A DNA stretch of 64,000 bases from an uncultured Lachnospiraceae bacterium. GTDB taxonomy: Bacteria > Bacillota > Clostridia > Lachnospirales > Lachnospiraceae. Positions 55,784 through 64,000 of the stretch are shown piece after piece. Both the position numbers and the translations under genes were made by a program. The notes below the pieces were generated by a model. It did no database searches. It was not told the DNA's origin and saw nothing but the letters and a program-made list of their open reading frames with translations. Each line of letters opens with the position of its first letter. The stretch's first letter is position 1. The stretch lies in assembly GCA_902776305.1 (NCBI GenBank), contig CACYPS010000017.1, positions 27,427-91,426 on the forward strand, written 5' to 3'.

Positions 55784-56863
55784 ATGAAGAGAATTGGTTT
55801 GCTGACCAGCGGCGGCGATTGCCAGGCACTTAATGCTACGATGCGCGGTGTTGTTAAGGGTCTTACGAATAATCTCGATGAAGTTGAGATTTACGGTTTC
55901 ATCGAAGGTTATAAGGGTATGATTTACGGAAATTACCGTCTCCTGACATCGGAAGATTTCTCCGGTATCCTTACACGCGGCGGCACGATCATCGGGTCAT
56001 CCAGACAGCCGTTCAAGCTGATGCGTGTACCGGATGAGAACGGTCTTGACAAAGTAGCTGCAATGAAGCAGAACTATTACAAGCTTCGCCTCGATTGTGT
56101 TGTTATCCTCGGCGGAAACGGAACACAGAAGACAGCGAACCTCCTTCGTGAAGAAGGCCTCAACGTAATCCATCTTCCGAAGACCATCGACAATGATATC
56201 TGGGGAACAGACCTTACATTCGGATATCAGTCCGCAATCGACATCGCAACCACAGCGATCGACCAGATCCATACGACAGCTTCCTCCCATGGACGAGTCT
56301 TTATCGTTGAAGTTATGGGACACAAGGTCGGCTGGCTGACCCTGAGCGCAGGTCTTGCATCCGGTGCTGACGTCATCCTTCTTCCGGAGATTCCGTATGA
56401 TCTTGACAAAGTCTGCGAAGCTATTAAGAAGCGTCACAGCCGCGGCAAGAAGTTCACGATCCTTGCGGTCGCCGAAGGTGCTATCTCCAAGGAAATGGCA
56501 GAACTTAAGAAGAAAGATCGCAAGAAAGCTATGGAAAAGATGCTTGAGAAGTATCCGTCCGTTTCCTACAATCTTGCTGCTGACATCACAGAGAGAACAG
56601 GCTCCGAAGTACGTGTAACAGTTCCGGGACATGTACAGCGCGGCGGTTCTCCGGATCCGTTTGATCGTGTTCTCTCCACAAAGCTCGGCGCTTACGCCGC
56701 AAAGCTTATTGTTGATGACGAATACGGATACATGGTCGCAACAGTTAATAACCAGATCGTTAAAGTGCCGCTTGAAGCAAGTGCAGGTCAGCTGAAGAGT
56801 GTAGACCCGCATGATCAGACGGTAGAGCTTGCCAAGTATATCGGCATCAGTTTCGGAGATTAA
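55784..56863 (+). CDS. pfkA: 6-phosphofructokinase (clostridial group, GGNGT variant)
   Basis: A 359-aa phosphofructokinase. The start MKRIGLLTSGGDCQALNATM is longer-branched than classic PfkA (GGDAPGMNA). The phosphoryl-donor motif reads GGNGT where ATP-dependent E. coli PfkA has GGDGS; the catalytic PKTIDNDIWGTD is intact, and MGHKVGWLTLSAG and GHVQRGGSP follow. It phosphorylates fructose-6-phosphate; whether ATP or pyrophosphate is used cannot be decided by eye. The longer frame from 55703 is rejected because AGAGAGGG precedes the ATG at 55784. dnaX begins 3 bp after its stop. Confidence 0.92.
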   Translation: MKRIGLLTSGGDCQALNATMRGVVKGLTNNLDEVEIYGFIEGYKGMIYGNYRLLTSEDFSGILTRGGTIIGSSRQPFKLMRVPDENGLDKVAAMKQNYYKLRLDCVVILGGNGTQKTANLLREEGLNVIHLPKTIDNDIWGTDLTFGYQSAIDIATTAIDQIHTTASSHGRVFIVEVMGHKVGWLTLSAGLASGADVILLPEIPYDLDKVCEAIKKRHSRGKKFTILAVAEGAISKEMAELKKKDRKKAMEKMLEKYPSVSYNLAADITERTGSEVRVTVPGHVQRGGSPDPFDRVLSTKLGAYAAKLIVDDEYGYMVATVNNQIVKVPLEASAGQLKSVDPHDQTVELAKYIGISFGD

Positions 56864-56866
56864 TTT

Positions 56867-58537
56867 ATGTCATACGTTGCTCTATATCGCAAAGCCCGCC
56901 CCAGGACCTTCGATGAGGTGAAGGGCCAGGACCACATTGTGACTACGTTAAAGAATCAGGTCAGGACGGGAAGGCTGCAGCATGCATATCTCTTCTGCGG
57001 TACGAGAGGAACGGGAAAGACGTCGATTGCCAAGATTATGGCGAAGGTCGTCAACTGTGAACATCCGGTAGACGGAAATCCATGCAATGAATGTGCTTCC
57101 TGCCGCGCAATCGCGGCAGGAACTTCCATGAATGTTATCGAGATCGACGCTGCTTCCAACAACGGCGTCGATAACATTCGTGAGATCGTGGAGGAAGTCC
57201 GCTATCGACCGACACAGGGAAACTACAAAGTGTACATCATCGATGAGGTTCACATGCTGTCTACGGGTGCATTCAATGCGCTTCTGAAAACACTTGAGGA
57301 ACCTCCTTCTTATGTCATTTTTATTCTTGCGACGACCGAATCGGGAAAAATACCGACAACGATCCTTTCCCGGTGTCAGCGTTATGATTTCAGAAGGATT
57401 TCTATCGATACGCTGATAGAGAGAATGAAATATCTCACCGAACAGGAAGGCGTTTCCTGTGAGGAGAGAGCGCTGAGATTTGTCGCAAGACAGGCGGACG
57501 GCTCTATGAGAGATGCACTGTCCCTGCTTGATCAGTGCATGGCCTTTTATATGGGCGAGGAGCTGACCTATGAAAAGGCACTTGACGCGCTCGGTGCTGT
57601 GGATACGGATGTTTACGGTGAACTTCTCGGCGAGATCGTGAGGGGCGATGCGGGACGAAGCATTCTGATATTTGAAAGACTCATGGAGAGAGGACGCGAA
57701 GTCGGACAGTTCGTCAGCGATTTCATCTGGTATCTGCGAAATCTGCTGCTCGTGGAAGCTTCCGATGATGCTTCCGAGTTGATCGATATTTCATCCGAGC
57801 AAATGAACACGCTCCTCTCCTACGCAGGCATGACTACGCCGGAAACCATTATGCGCTATATCCGCGTGCTCTCGGAACTTCAGAACTCTATGCGATTTGC
57901 CGGAAATCGCCGGGTATTGACGGAAATAGCGATCGTAAAACTCTGCCGTCCGCAGATGGAGAGGACCGATGATGCGGTTCTTGACCGGATGCGGATGCTG
58001 GAAAGCAAATTTGAGGCTCTCGAAGAGGGGGGTTTTGTGCAAATGCAACGAGATACCCCGAAGAGTTCAACAAATAGCTTGACAGAATCTGTCGGCACGG
58101 GATATGATTCGTCGGTAGAGGATTCAGCACCGCCTCCCAATGCGGCTCCGGAGGAGCTGCGGAAAATCAGGAGTGAATGGGCGACTGTGATGGATCACGT
58201 ACCTTCCGGTCCGTTAAAGGTCATGTTAAAGCATGTGATACCTATGTACAATGCAGTTGATCAGGACGGCAAGCTGTACCTGACGATCCATGATAACCTT
58301 GATGCCAAAACATCATATGATTATATAACACGCACCCCAGAACAGCTCCGGAGATTTGTCGGAGAACTTGAAAAGGTAGTTGAACGCCTCTATGGCAGGC
58401 ATGTCGATATCGAGATCACCCCGCCCGGGAAGAAAGATAAGGATCTGTATTCCATATCGGTAGACAGTATATTGGATAACCGATCACTGATCGGAATGCC
58501 GCCTGAGACGGATGAGGGAGATTTCCCCGATGAGTGA
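56867..58537 (+). CDS. dnaX: DNA polymerase III subunit gamma/tau
   Basis: A 556-aa clamp-loader ATPase. Walker A GTRGTGKT is at residues 45-52, the zinc cysteines C64, C73, C76 and C79 follow, DEVHML near 125 is Walker B, and SRC near 168 is the arginine finger. The C-terminal third is variable. It loads the sliding clamp. The sequence has no obvious A-run that would suggest programmed gamma/tau frameshifting. It is cotranscribed with pfkA by proximity. Confidence 0.96.
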   Translation: MSYVALYRKARPRTFDEVKGQDHIVTTLKNQVRTGRLQHAYLFCGTRGTGKTSIAKIMAKVVNCEHPVDGNPCNECASCRAIAAGTSMNVIEIDAASNNGVDNIREIVEEVRYRPTQGNYKVYIIDEVHMLSTGAFNALLKTLEEPPSYVIFILATTESGKIPTTILSRCQRYDFRRISIDTLIERMKYLTEQEGVSCEERALRFVARQADGSMRDALSLLDQCMAFYMGEELTYEKALDALGAVDTDVYGELLGEIVRGDAGRSILIFERLMERGREVGQFVSDFIWYLRNLLLVEASDDASELIDISSEQMNTLLSYAGMTTPETIMRYIRVLSELQNSMRFAGNRRVLTEIAIVKLCRPQMERTDDAVLDRMRMLESKFEALEEGGFVQMQRDTPKSSTNSLTESVGTGYDSSVEDSAPPPNAAPEELRKIRSEWATVMDHVPSGPLKVMLKHVIPMYNAVDQDGKLYLTIHDNLDAKTSYDYITRTPEQLRRFVGELEKVVERLYGRHVDIEITPPGKKDKDLYSISVDSILDNRSLIGMPPETDEGDFPDE

Positions 58538-58579
58538 TTTCCCTTCGACATGTTGAATGATAGATGACTGTAAGTGGTT

Positions 58580-58611
58580 GCATTACCCGCACATATCATC
58601 GTGCGGAATGC
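58580..58611 (+). other. Hairpin between dnaX and ybaB
   Basis: GCATT-CCGCAC pairs with GTGCGG-AATGC around ATATCATC with a 2-nt bulge. There is no T-run, so it may be an mRNA processing or stability element in the operon. Confidence 0.5.
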
Positions 58612-58643
58612 TTGAATAGTGCTTTTGCAGAAGGAGGAAAAAG

Positions 58644-58994
58644 GTGGCCAAAAGAGGTGGCTTCGGCGGCGGAATGCCGGGAAACATGAATAACCTGATG
58701 AAACAGGCTCAGAAGATGCAGCGCCAGATGGAAGAACAACAGAAAGCCCTGCAGGAGAAAGAGTTCGAGGCAACGGCAGGCGGCGGCGTCGTATCTGTTA
58801 CTGCTAACGGTAAGAAGGAAATTGTTAAGCTGACAATTGATCCGGAAGTTGTCGATCCGGATGACGTTGAAACGCTCGAGGATCTTGTGGTTGCTGCCCT
58901 CAACGAAGTGTTCAAGAAGATCGATGCAGAACAGGCGAACGTTTACGGTAAGATGACCGGCGGCATGGGAGGCCTCGGCGGTGGACTATTTTAG
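58644..58994 (+). CDS. Nucleoid-associated protein YbaB/EbfC
   Basis: A 116-aa protein. The Gly/Met-rich N-terminus leads into a helix ([19 protein letters not shown]), and the core ends [27 protein letters not shown], the YbaB signature. It is a DNA-binding dimer found between dnaX and recR in most bacteria. The start is GTG after AAGGAGG. The end overlaps recR by 14 bp. Confidence 0.95.
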   Translation: MAKRGGFGGGMPGNMNNLMKQAQKMQRQMEEQQKALQEKEFEATAGGGVVSVTANGKKEIVKLTIDPEVVDPDDVETLEDLVVAALNEVFKKIDAEQANVYGKMTGGMGGLGGGLF

Positions 58995-59577
58995 TGGTTA
59001 CATCAGCAATTTGATCGAACAGCTTTCTTCACTTCCCGGTATCGGAACGAAGACTGCGCAGCGGCTTGCGTTCTATATCGTAAGTCAGCCGGAAGATAAG
59101 GCAAGGCACCTTGCCGAAAGTATTCTGGAGGCGAGGAAAAATGTTCGCTATTGCAAAGAGTGCTGTACGCTTACGGACGCGGAGAAATGTCCGATCTGCA
59201 GCAATCCACGGCGTGACAAACATACCATAATGGTGGTGGAAACGCCTCGCGACCTTGCTGCTTATGAGAAGACCGGTAAGTATGAGGGAGTCTATCATGT
59301 ACTGCATGGGGCGATTTCCCCGATGCTCGGCATTGGCCCGGATGATATCAGACTTAAAGAGCTCATGACGAGACTTGCCGGAGATGTAAACGAGGTCATA
59401 ATCGCAACTAACTCTTCTCTTGAGGGGGAGACAACTGCGATGTATATCAGCAAACTTATCAAACCAACAGGGATTAAGGTGACCAGAATCGCCAGCGGTG
59501 TTCCTGTCGGAGGAGACCTTGAGAACATAGATGAAGTAACTCTGCTCAGAGCACTTGAAGGGAGAACACAATTATGA
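58981..59577 (+). CDS. recR: Recombination protein RecR
   Basis: A 198-aa RecFOR-pathway protein. The helix-hairpin-helix [16 protein letters not shown] (about residues 16-31), the Cys4 zinc finger ([19 protein letters not shown], about 57-75) and the Toprim domain (about 80-175) are all present. The start is GTG, overlapping ybaB. Its TGA overlaps the ATG of the next gene (ATGA). Confidence 0.97.
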   Translation: MDYFSGYISNLIEQLSSLPGIGTKTAQRLAFYIVSQPEDKARHLAESILEARKNVRYCKECCTLTDAEKCPICSNPRRDKHTIMVVETPRDLAAYEKTGKYEGVYHVLHGAISPMLGIGPDDIRLKELMTRLAGDVNEVIIATNSSLEGETTAMYISKLIKPTGIKVTRIASGVPVGGDLENIDEVTLLRALEGRTQL

Positions 59578-60410
59578 ACAAAAAAGAGCTGCAGATCGTT
59601 GCCAATGAAGTACGTAAAGGTATAATCGTTGGTGTTTACAACGCAAAATCCGGTCATCCGGGCGGATCTCTTTCCGCGACGGAATGTCTGGTTTATCTGT
59701 ACTTCAAAGAACTGAATGTTGATCCGCAGAATCCGGATATGGAAAATCGCGACAGATTTGTTCTTTCCAAGGGACATGCGGCTCCGGGTCTTTATGCAAC
59801 ATTAGCGGCAAAAGGCTATTTTCCGATGAAGGAGATGGAGAATCTGCGCCATATCGGTTCTATGCTTCAGGGACATCCGACTATTGGCGTTCCGGGCGTT
59901 GATATGTCAACAGGTTCGCTCGGCCAGGGAGTTTCCGCGGCTGTCGGAATGGCACTCGGCGCAAGAGTGGACGGAAAATCATACAGGACCTATGCTCTCT
60001 TAGGTGACGGAGAACTTGAAGAAGGTCAGGTATGGGAGGCAGCTATGCTGGCCGGAAACAGAAAGCTGGATAACCTCTGTCTAATCGTTGACAATAATAA
60101 TCTTCAGATCGACGGTACTCTTGAGGAAGTAAATTCACCGTATCCGATCGGTAAGAAATTCGCAGCATTCGGCTTCCATGTTATAGAGGTAGCTGACGGA
60201 AACGATTTTGATCAGCTCGATGCTGCGTTCGGGGAAGCTCGCAACACGAAGGGAATGCCTTCCGTCATCGTTATGAAGACACTCAAGGGCAAGGGCGTTT
60301 CTTACATGGAAAATGCTGTCGGCTGGCATGGACAGGCACCGAAGGCAGATTTGTATAAAGTTGCTATGGACGAGCTCACTAAGGCGGGAGATGAATTATG
60401 TCAGAAATAA
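59574..60410 (+). CDS. Transketolase, N-terminal subunit
   Basis: A 278-aa protein corresponding to the thiamine-diphosphate-binding half of transketolase. SGHPGGSLSATE (about residues 25-36), the TPP motif GDGELEEGQVWEA (about 144-156) with DNNNLQIDG (about 173-181) are diagnostic. With the C-terminal subunit encoded next, it makes a split transketolase, a common form in Clostridia. It overlaps recR by 4 bp and its partner by 13 bp, so production is tightly coupled. Confidence 0.95.
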   Translation: MNKKELQIVANEVRKGIIVGVYNAKSGHPGGSLSATECLVYLYFKELNVDPQNPDMENRDRFVLSKGHAAPGLYATLAAKGYFPMKEMENLRHIGSMLQGHPTIGVPGVDMSTGSLGQGVSAAVGMALGARVDGKSYRTYALLGDGELEEGQVWEAAMLAGNRKLDNLCLIVDNNNLQIDGTLEEVNSPYPIGKKFAAFGFHVIEVADGNDFDQLDAAFGEARNTKGMPSVIVMKTLKGKGVSYMENAVGWHGQAPKADLYKVAMDELTKAGDELCQK

Positions 60411-61339
60411 AGAAAATTGCTACACGCGTCAGCTATGGTAATGCACTCGCGGAACTCGGTGAAATTCATAAGGATATCTGTGTACTTGATGCGGATCTTG
60501 CCGCTTCTACACAGACTGCCATTTTCGGAAAACGCTTCCCGGATCGTTTCTTCGATGTGGGCATCCAGGAAGGCAATATGGTCGGTGTCGCTGCAGGTCT
60601 CGCAACAACAGGAAAGACTGTATTCTGCAGTTCCTTTGCTATGTTCGCGACAGGTCGTGCATACGAAATCATTCGCAACTCGGTAGCTTATCCGAGACTC
60701 AATGTCAAGATCTGTGCTTCTCACGCAGGTGTATCTGTAGGTGAAGACGGAGCAACGCATCAGTGCATCGAAGACATTGCCCTTATGAGAGTTCTTCCGC
60801 ATATGCTGGTTATTCAGCCTGCCGATGACATTGAGGCACGTCAGGCGGTAAAGGCCGCTTATGATTATCATGGCCCGGTCTATCTCAGACTTGCCCGTCT
60901 CGCTTCTCCGGTCTTCAACTCTGAGGACTATAAGTTTGAATTGGGCAAGGGCGTTACTCTGCGCGACGGCTCCGATGTGACACTGGTTGCAACGGGCTTA
61001 CCGGTCACCGCAGCAATGGAAGCTGCCGATATGCTTGCCGGATGCGGAATCAGCGCACGTGTCATAAATATGCATACAATCAAGCCGATTGATCAGGAGA
61101 TTCTCCTTAAGGCTGCCCGTGAGACGGGAAAGATCGTTACTATCGAAGAACACTCCGTGATCGGAGGACTTGGCGGTGTTGTATGTGAGTCTATCACAGA
61201 GAAGTGCCCGGTTCCGGTTTGCAGAATCGGTATACAGGATCAGTTTGGAGTTTCAGGGCCGGCGCTCGACCTCTATAAGCTGTACGGACTTGACGCTGAA
61301 GGTATCTTCAAACGCGTAAAGGAATTCGTGGAGGCGTAA
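60398..61339 (+). CDS. Transketolase, C-terminal subunit
   Basis: A 313-aa protein with the pyrimidine-binding and C-terminal domains of transketolase. VGIQEGNMVGVAAGLATTGK (about residues 51-70) holds the catalytic Glu, and SHAGVSVGEDGATHQ (about 108-122) and EEHSVIGGLGG (about 249-259) are typical of this half. It cannot act without the upstream subunit; the genes overlap by 13 bp. Confidence 0.95.
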   Translation: MSEIKKIATRVSYGNALAELGEIHKDICVLDADLAASTQTAIFGKRFPDRFFDVGIQEGNMVGVAAGLATTGKTVFCSSFAMFATGRAYEIIRNSVAYPRLNVKICASHAGVSVGEDGATHQCIEDIALMRVLPHMLVIQPADDIEARQAVKAAYDYHGPVYLRLARLASPVFNSEDYKFELGKGVTLRDGSDVTLVATGLPVTAAMEAADMLAGCGISARVINMHTIKPIDQEILLKAARETGKIVTIEEHSVIGGLGGVVCESITEKCPVPVCRIGIQDQFGVSGPALDLYKLYGLDAEGIFKRVKEFVEA

Positions 61340-61424
61340 TGCAGTAAGTCCCGGGGATGAGGAACGGATTTTTTGCGATACTGTGGTTTCGTGAAAATCC
61401 GGTGCTGACCATGTGGAAAATACT

Positions 61425-62642
61425 ATGCGGAAACTTTTTAAGAAGATAACTGAATGGATCGTTCATATTCCGGATGCATTTAGAAAGTCTGAAACAGAGG
61501 ATGAATTCGGAATCAGACTGCGAAAGCACAAAAGGGCCATGTATATACGCACGGCCCTTCTTGTCGTGCTCGGAATAGCTCTCATTTTTGTTCTGATTAA
61601 TATTTATACACACTGGACGTTCCGGTCGTATGAGGTGATCGAGTCGGAGGATGTGTTCGACAGTGTATCCGGGTATGTGGCAATCAATGATCGGATCCTG
61701 CGATATTCTCCGGATGGAGCGGTGCTGCTGAAATCAGATATGGAGGAAGAAATATGGAACGAATCCTTCAATATGACGCAGCCGACACTCGAGGCCTCTT
61801 CTGAAGCAATCCTGATTTACGACAAACGAGGAACAGACATCCATGTATATAATATGGAGCAGAAACTCGGAAACTTCATTACGAACAGCCCAATTCTGTT
61901 TGCCCGTGTTTCGGCGAACGGAAATGTACTGGCGGCTGTGGAAGACGGTGAGGGGACACAGATCATATACTACAACAGTAAGGGGGAGGAGATAGCGGCA
62001 ATATCGCCTTCACCGACGAAGTACGGATACCCTCTGTCTATGGCAGTGTCGGAAGACGGAAATATGGTCGCGGTTTCCTATGTGATGACCGATAACGGAG
62101 TCATAGGCTCCCGCCTGGCTTTCTACAATTTCGGCTCGGCCGGAAGTGACAAGGAAGACCATCTGATGGCTGCTGAAGAGTTTTCGGAGACACTGATTCC
62201 GGACGTGCGCTATTTCGGCGGAACCGAACTGATTGCCTTTACGGACAGCGGTTTTATGGTATACAAAGGTTCGGGTACTCCGAAGCGAAAAGAGGATGTG
62301 AAAATCGGCAGGGATATTGTTTCCTTCTTCTGTGATGAATCAAGGCTGGCATTCATATTCCGATGTGACGAGGTGGGACATCGTTATACGATGGATGTCT
62401 ACAACCACGGTGGAAAGCTTTTGAATACGGAGTATGTCGATATCATTTATGATAAAGGACATTTCAGCAATAAAGAGCTTATTTTCTGTAACAGTAATGA
62501 GATGGCGGTATATACCCGGAACGGTCAGCTTCGCTTCAGCGGTCCGCTCAATGAGGGAACTCTGTCCGATGTGATCAAAATCGGCAGGAACAAATATTTT
62601 GCCGTGACCGACACTAAGGCGGAAATGATCAAGCTCAAGTAA
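61425..62642 (+). CDS. DUF5711-like membrane-anchored protein
   Basis: A 405-aa protein. A basic cytoplasmic N-terminus (about 1-38) is followed by one membrane helix (about 39-58) and a beta-rich extracytoplasmic domain that looks like a propeller: repeated strands such as YVAINDRILRYSPDG, GNVLAAVEDGEG and GNMVAVSYVMTDNG. This matches the DUF5711 family of Clostridia; function is unknown. An in-frame GTG at 61413 is possible; neither start has a strong ribosome site. It precedes a CvpA-like gene, which suggests an envelope role. Confidence 0.78.
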   Translation: MRKLFKKITEWIVHIPDAFRKSETEDEFGIRLRKHKRAMYIRTALLVVLGIALIFVLINIYTHWTFRSYEVIESEDVFDSVSGYVAINDRILRYSPDGAVLLKSDMEEEIWNESFNMTQPTLEASSEAILIYDKRGTDIHVYNMEQKLGNFITNSPILFARVSANGNVLAAVEDGEGTQIIYYNSKGEEIAAISPSPTKYGYPLSMAVSEDGNMVAVSYVMTDNGVIGSRLAFYNFGSAGSDKEDHLMAAEEFSETLIPDVRYFGGTELIAFTDSGFMVYKGSGTPKRKEDVKIGRDIVSFFCDESRLAFIFRCDEVGHRYTMDVYNHGGKLLNTEYVDIIYDKGHFSNKELIFCNSNEMAVYTRNGQLRFSGPLNEGTLSDVIKIGRNKYFAVTDTKAEMIKLK

Positions 62643-62705
62643 AGGGATGTGCGTTCTTGAATGAGAGCAAAGCGCCATTTGCCGCACAGAGATGAGGAGT
62701 GTGCT

Positions 62706-63425
62706 ATGAATACAATGAACACATTGAATATGAACACACTGACGATAGTTGCGCTTGCCTATTGGGCGCTTGCCGCGCTGTGGGCGGGATTCCGGGGAAT
62801 GATAAGGACGGTCCTGGCGTTTCTGGTCATTGTTCTCACTGTCTTTGTCACGTATACGGCGACACCGGTCGTTTACCAGTCACTCCACGGATCGGCAAAT
62901 GTTAATAATTATCTTCAAAAGCAGTCAGGCACAGTCATTGAAAACATTGCTGATGGGATCGCTTCGGGAACAGACAGCACCGGATGGCTGGATATCCTGC
63001 CTCTGCCTGAAGAGGCTCAGCAGATCATTTCACTCGGTGACAATTCGCTCATAGCTGATATGCTGACAAGGGATCCGATCAAGAGTACGCTTGCGATCCA
63101 GCTCGCAAATATCATCACGCGTATTCTCGCAACAATACTGACAGCTGTTTCGGTATTCATTATTCTTACTATTATAAGGTTCATTATGCTAAGAATAGCT
63201 GATTTGCCGGGAATCAGCGCCCTGGACCATTTGCTCGGCTTTATGATAGGGCTCATTAAGGGGATCGTTGTTATATGGATAGGCCTTCTAATTATCAGGT
63301 TGGTTGCACTGACCGGGAACGGAACGGGGCTGGTGCGGCAGGTCAATGAGAGTGAGATACTTAGCGTGCTTGATTCTTTTAATATGGTGAGAAGATTAAT
63401 CATGTCCCTGATTTCAGGGCTGTGA
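62706..63425 (+). CDS. CvpA-like membrane protein
   Basis: A 239-aa protein with four hydrophobic segments. The N-terminal WALAALWAGFRGMIRTVLAFL resembles the glycine-containing start of CvpA/colicin V production family proteins (GFxxGxxR). The ISALDHLLGFMIGLIKGIVVIW stretch matches the family's C-terminal half. A longer frame from 62661 is rejected because GAGGAG lies 4 bp before the ATG at 62706. The exact role of CvpA proteins is unclear; envelope homeostasis is the best guess. Confidence 0.8.
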   Translation: MNTMNTLNMNTLTIVALAYWALAALWAGFRGMIRTVLAFLVIVLTVFVTYTATPVVYQSLHGSANVNNYLQKQSGTVIENIADGIASGTDSTGWLDILPLPEEAQQIISLGDNSLIADMLTRDPIKSTLAIQLANIITRILATILTAVSVFIILTIIRFIMLRIADLPGISALDHLLGFMIGLIKGIVVIWIGLLIIRLVALTGNGTGLVRQVNESEILSVLDSFNMVRRLIMSLISGL

Positions 63426-63462
63426 ATTGTGCGTGGGATTTAGGAACAATAGAAACATTACA

Positions 63463-63552
63463 AGTCTCCGGCGGATTGCAGCTGCGCATTATAGAAGGTG
63501 CTTCGCACCATGCGCGCTCGGCAGGAACGCCGAGGCATTCTCGATATAGTGC
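63463..63552 (+). repeat. REP-like dispersed element, copy C
   Basis: Contains TCTCCGGCGGATTGCAG, then AGAAGGTGCTTCGCACCATGCG and a terminal dyad of GGAACGCCGAGGCATTC type, slightly decayed. It follows the CvpA-like gene by about 40 bp. Confidence 0.8.
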
Positions 63553-63563
63553 GGCTTTACAAG

Positions 63564-63653
63564 CAACAGTCGAAGTAATATGGCACCGCAGAGCAACAAT
63601 CGAAGTAATACGGCGCCGCAAGACAACAATCGAAATAAAACGGCACCGCAAAG
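63564..63653 (+). repeat. 30-bp tandem repeat, three units
   Basis: Units start at 63564, 63594 and 63624, each CAACA(G/A)TCGAA-(G/A)TAA and ending GGC(A/G)CCGCA plus two bases. A frame stays open across it (63422-63664), but this follows from the repeat length being a multiple of three; no ribosome site is present. Confidence 0.88.
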
Positions 63654-63737
63654 CAGTGATATAGATACACCATCGCTGTTTTGCGGTGTTGTTTTAGCGC
63701 AGAAAAGTATCTTCTGTGTATAAATTCAGAACTATTT

Positions 63738-63793
63738 AAAATGTAAAAAAAATAAAAAAAGTTCTTGACAATAATTAAAGTGGATGGTATTCT
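63738..63793 (+). promoter_or_regulatory. Strong promoter with UP-like element, probably of an rRNA operon
   Basis: An A-rich UP-like tract (63738-63764) precedes TTGACA (63765-63770), 17-bp spacer and TATTCT (63788-63793). Confidence 0.85.
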
Positions 63794-63799
63794 TTAGAA

Positions 63800-64000
63800 G
63801 TTCCGCGCGAGAACAGCGCGAACGAGAACATTGATAACTGAACAGCGTAACACATCAAGACTCGAAAATTCTTTACAGTTTCGTAAAACGGAACAAACCA
63901 AAACAGTAATGTAAGGAAACGGGACAGAAACTAACTTTTTAGTCAGTTTAGGAGCTGTCCGGAAATGATCTGAGCAGTTCGTGCAGGATGTCCGGCCGGA
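63800..64000 (+). other. Probable rRNA operon leader (16S gene beyond the window)
   Basis: GAACATTGATAACTGAACAG (about 63825-63844) is the typical sequence found ahead of 16S genes in Firmicutes, with a boxA-like segment. A CGCGCG/AGCGCG hairpin lies near the 5' end. Neither the mature 16S start nor a coding frame is reached by 64000, so the rRNA gene itself is inferred. Confidence 0.7.

Noticed and set aside
63422-63664. 80-codon frame with repeated ATIEV-RRR pattern
   Set aside because: It crosses a REP-like element and a 30-bp tandem repeat and lacks a ribosome site.

Overview
The window looks like a chromosomal segment from a Gram-positive, anaerobic member of the Clostridia, most likely a Lachnospiraceae relative. 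The basis is gene content and style: AddAB instead of RecBCD, the short archaeal-type ProS, a large Bacillus-type SRP RNA next to dnaX-ybaB-recR, a split transketolase, MecA, RqcP, a CarD regulator, a thiamine ECF component behind a TPP riboswitch, strong GGAGG ribosome sites, and core genes near 50 % G+C by eye. The genus cannot be fixed from the sequence alone.

Layout. 1-2.7 kb: the end of a branched-chain amino acid ABC transporter operon (livH-livM-livG-livF). 2.7-10 kb: a cytidylate-kinase-like gene, thiT with its riboswitch, an A+T-rich stretch (about 4.6-5.3 kb) with its own promoter and terminator but no long ORF, then a HAD phosphatase, asnS, a regulator/membrane-protein pair and a CYTH protein. 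10-17.5 kb: rmuC, then an accessory island holding a 1,655-bp IS1380-family element with a dead transposase, a decayed TupA-like ATP-grasp gene, an A+T-rich polytopic membrane protein, a fragment of UDP-glucose dehydrogenase, and an orphan, decaying type II-like CRISPR array joined directly to that fragment. 17.5-34.8 kb: addB-addA, a sortase, prfB with a programmed frameshift, hom, lysC, a ferredoxin, mecA, two small proteins and a membrane-anchored family 18 glycoside hydrolase.

34.8-49 kb: a dense block for nucleotide and translation functions (tsaC, upp, dCMP deaminase, proS, cca, trmL, HU, rqcP, divIC-like, tilS, hpt, ftsH), continuing into a family 13 glycosidase and a secreted FKBP-type lipoprotein. 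49-55 kb: a PadR/HAAS-domain pair, a CobW-type GTPase with a very long His/Asp loop, carD, tadA, tRNA-Ser(CGA) and a D,D-carboxypeptidase. 55-63.4 kb: SRP RNA on the minus strand, then pfkA-dnaX-ybaB-recR-tkt(N)-tkt(C), a DUF5711 protein and a CvpA-like protein. The window ends in a strong promoter and leader that look like the start of a ribosomal RNA operon whose 16S gene lies beyond the right edge.

The observations most worth following are (i) the candidate large structured RNA at 4683-5320, with three Shine-Dalgarno-plus-start sites that lead into micro-ORFs; (ii) the CRISPR array fused to a ugd fragment with no cas genes; (iii) a family of about 90-bp REP-like palindromic elements present three times; (iv) a prfB frameshift site that uses UAA; (v) a probably leaderless tadA; and (vi) the palindrome-controlled, histidine-rich CobW protein. 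All calls come from reading the sequence; no database search was run.
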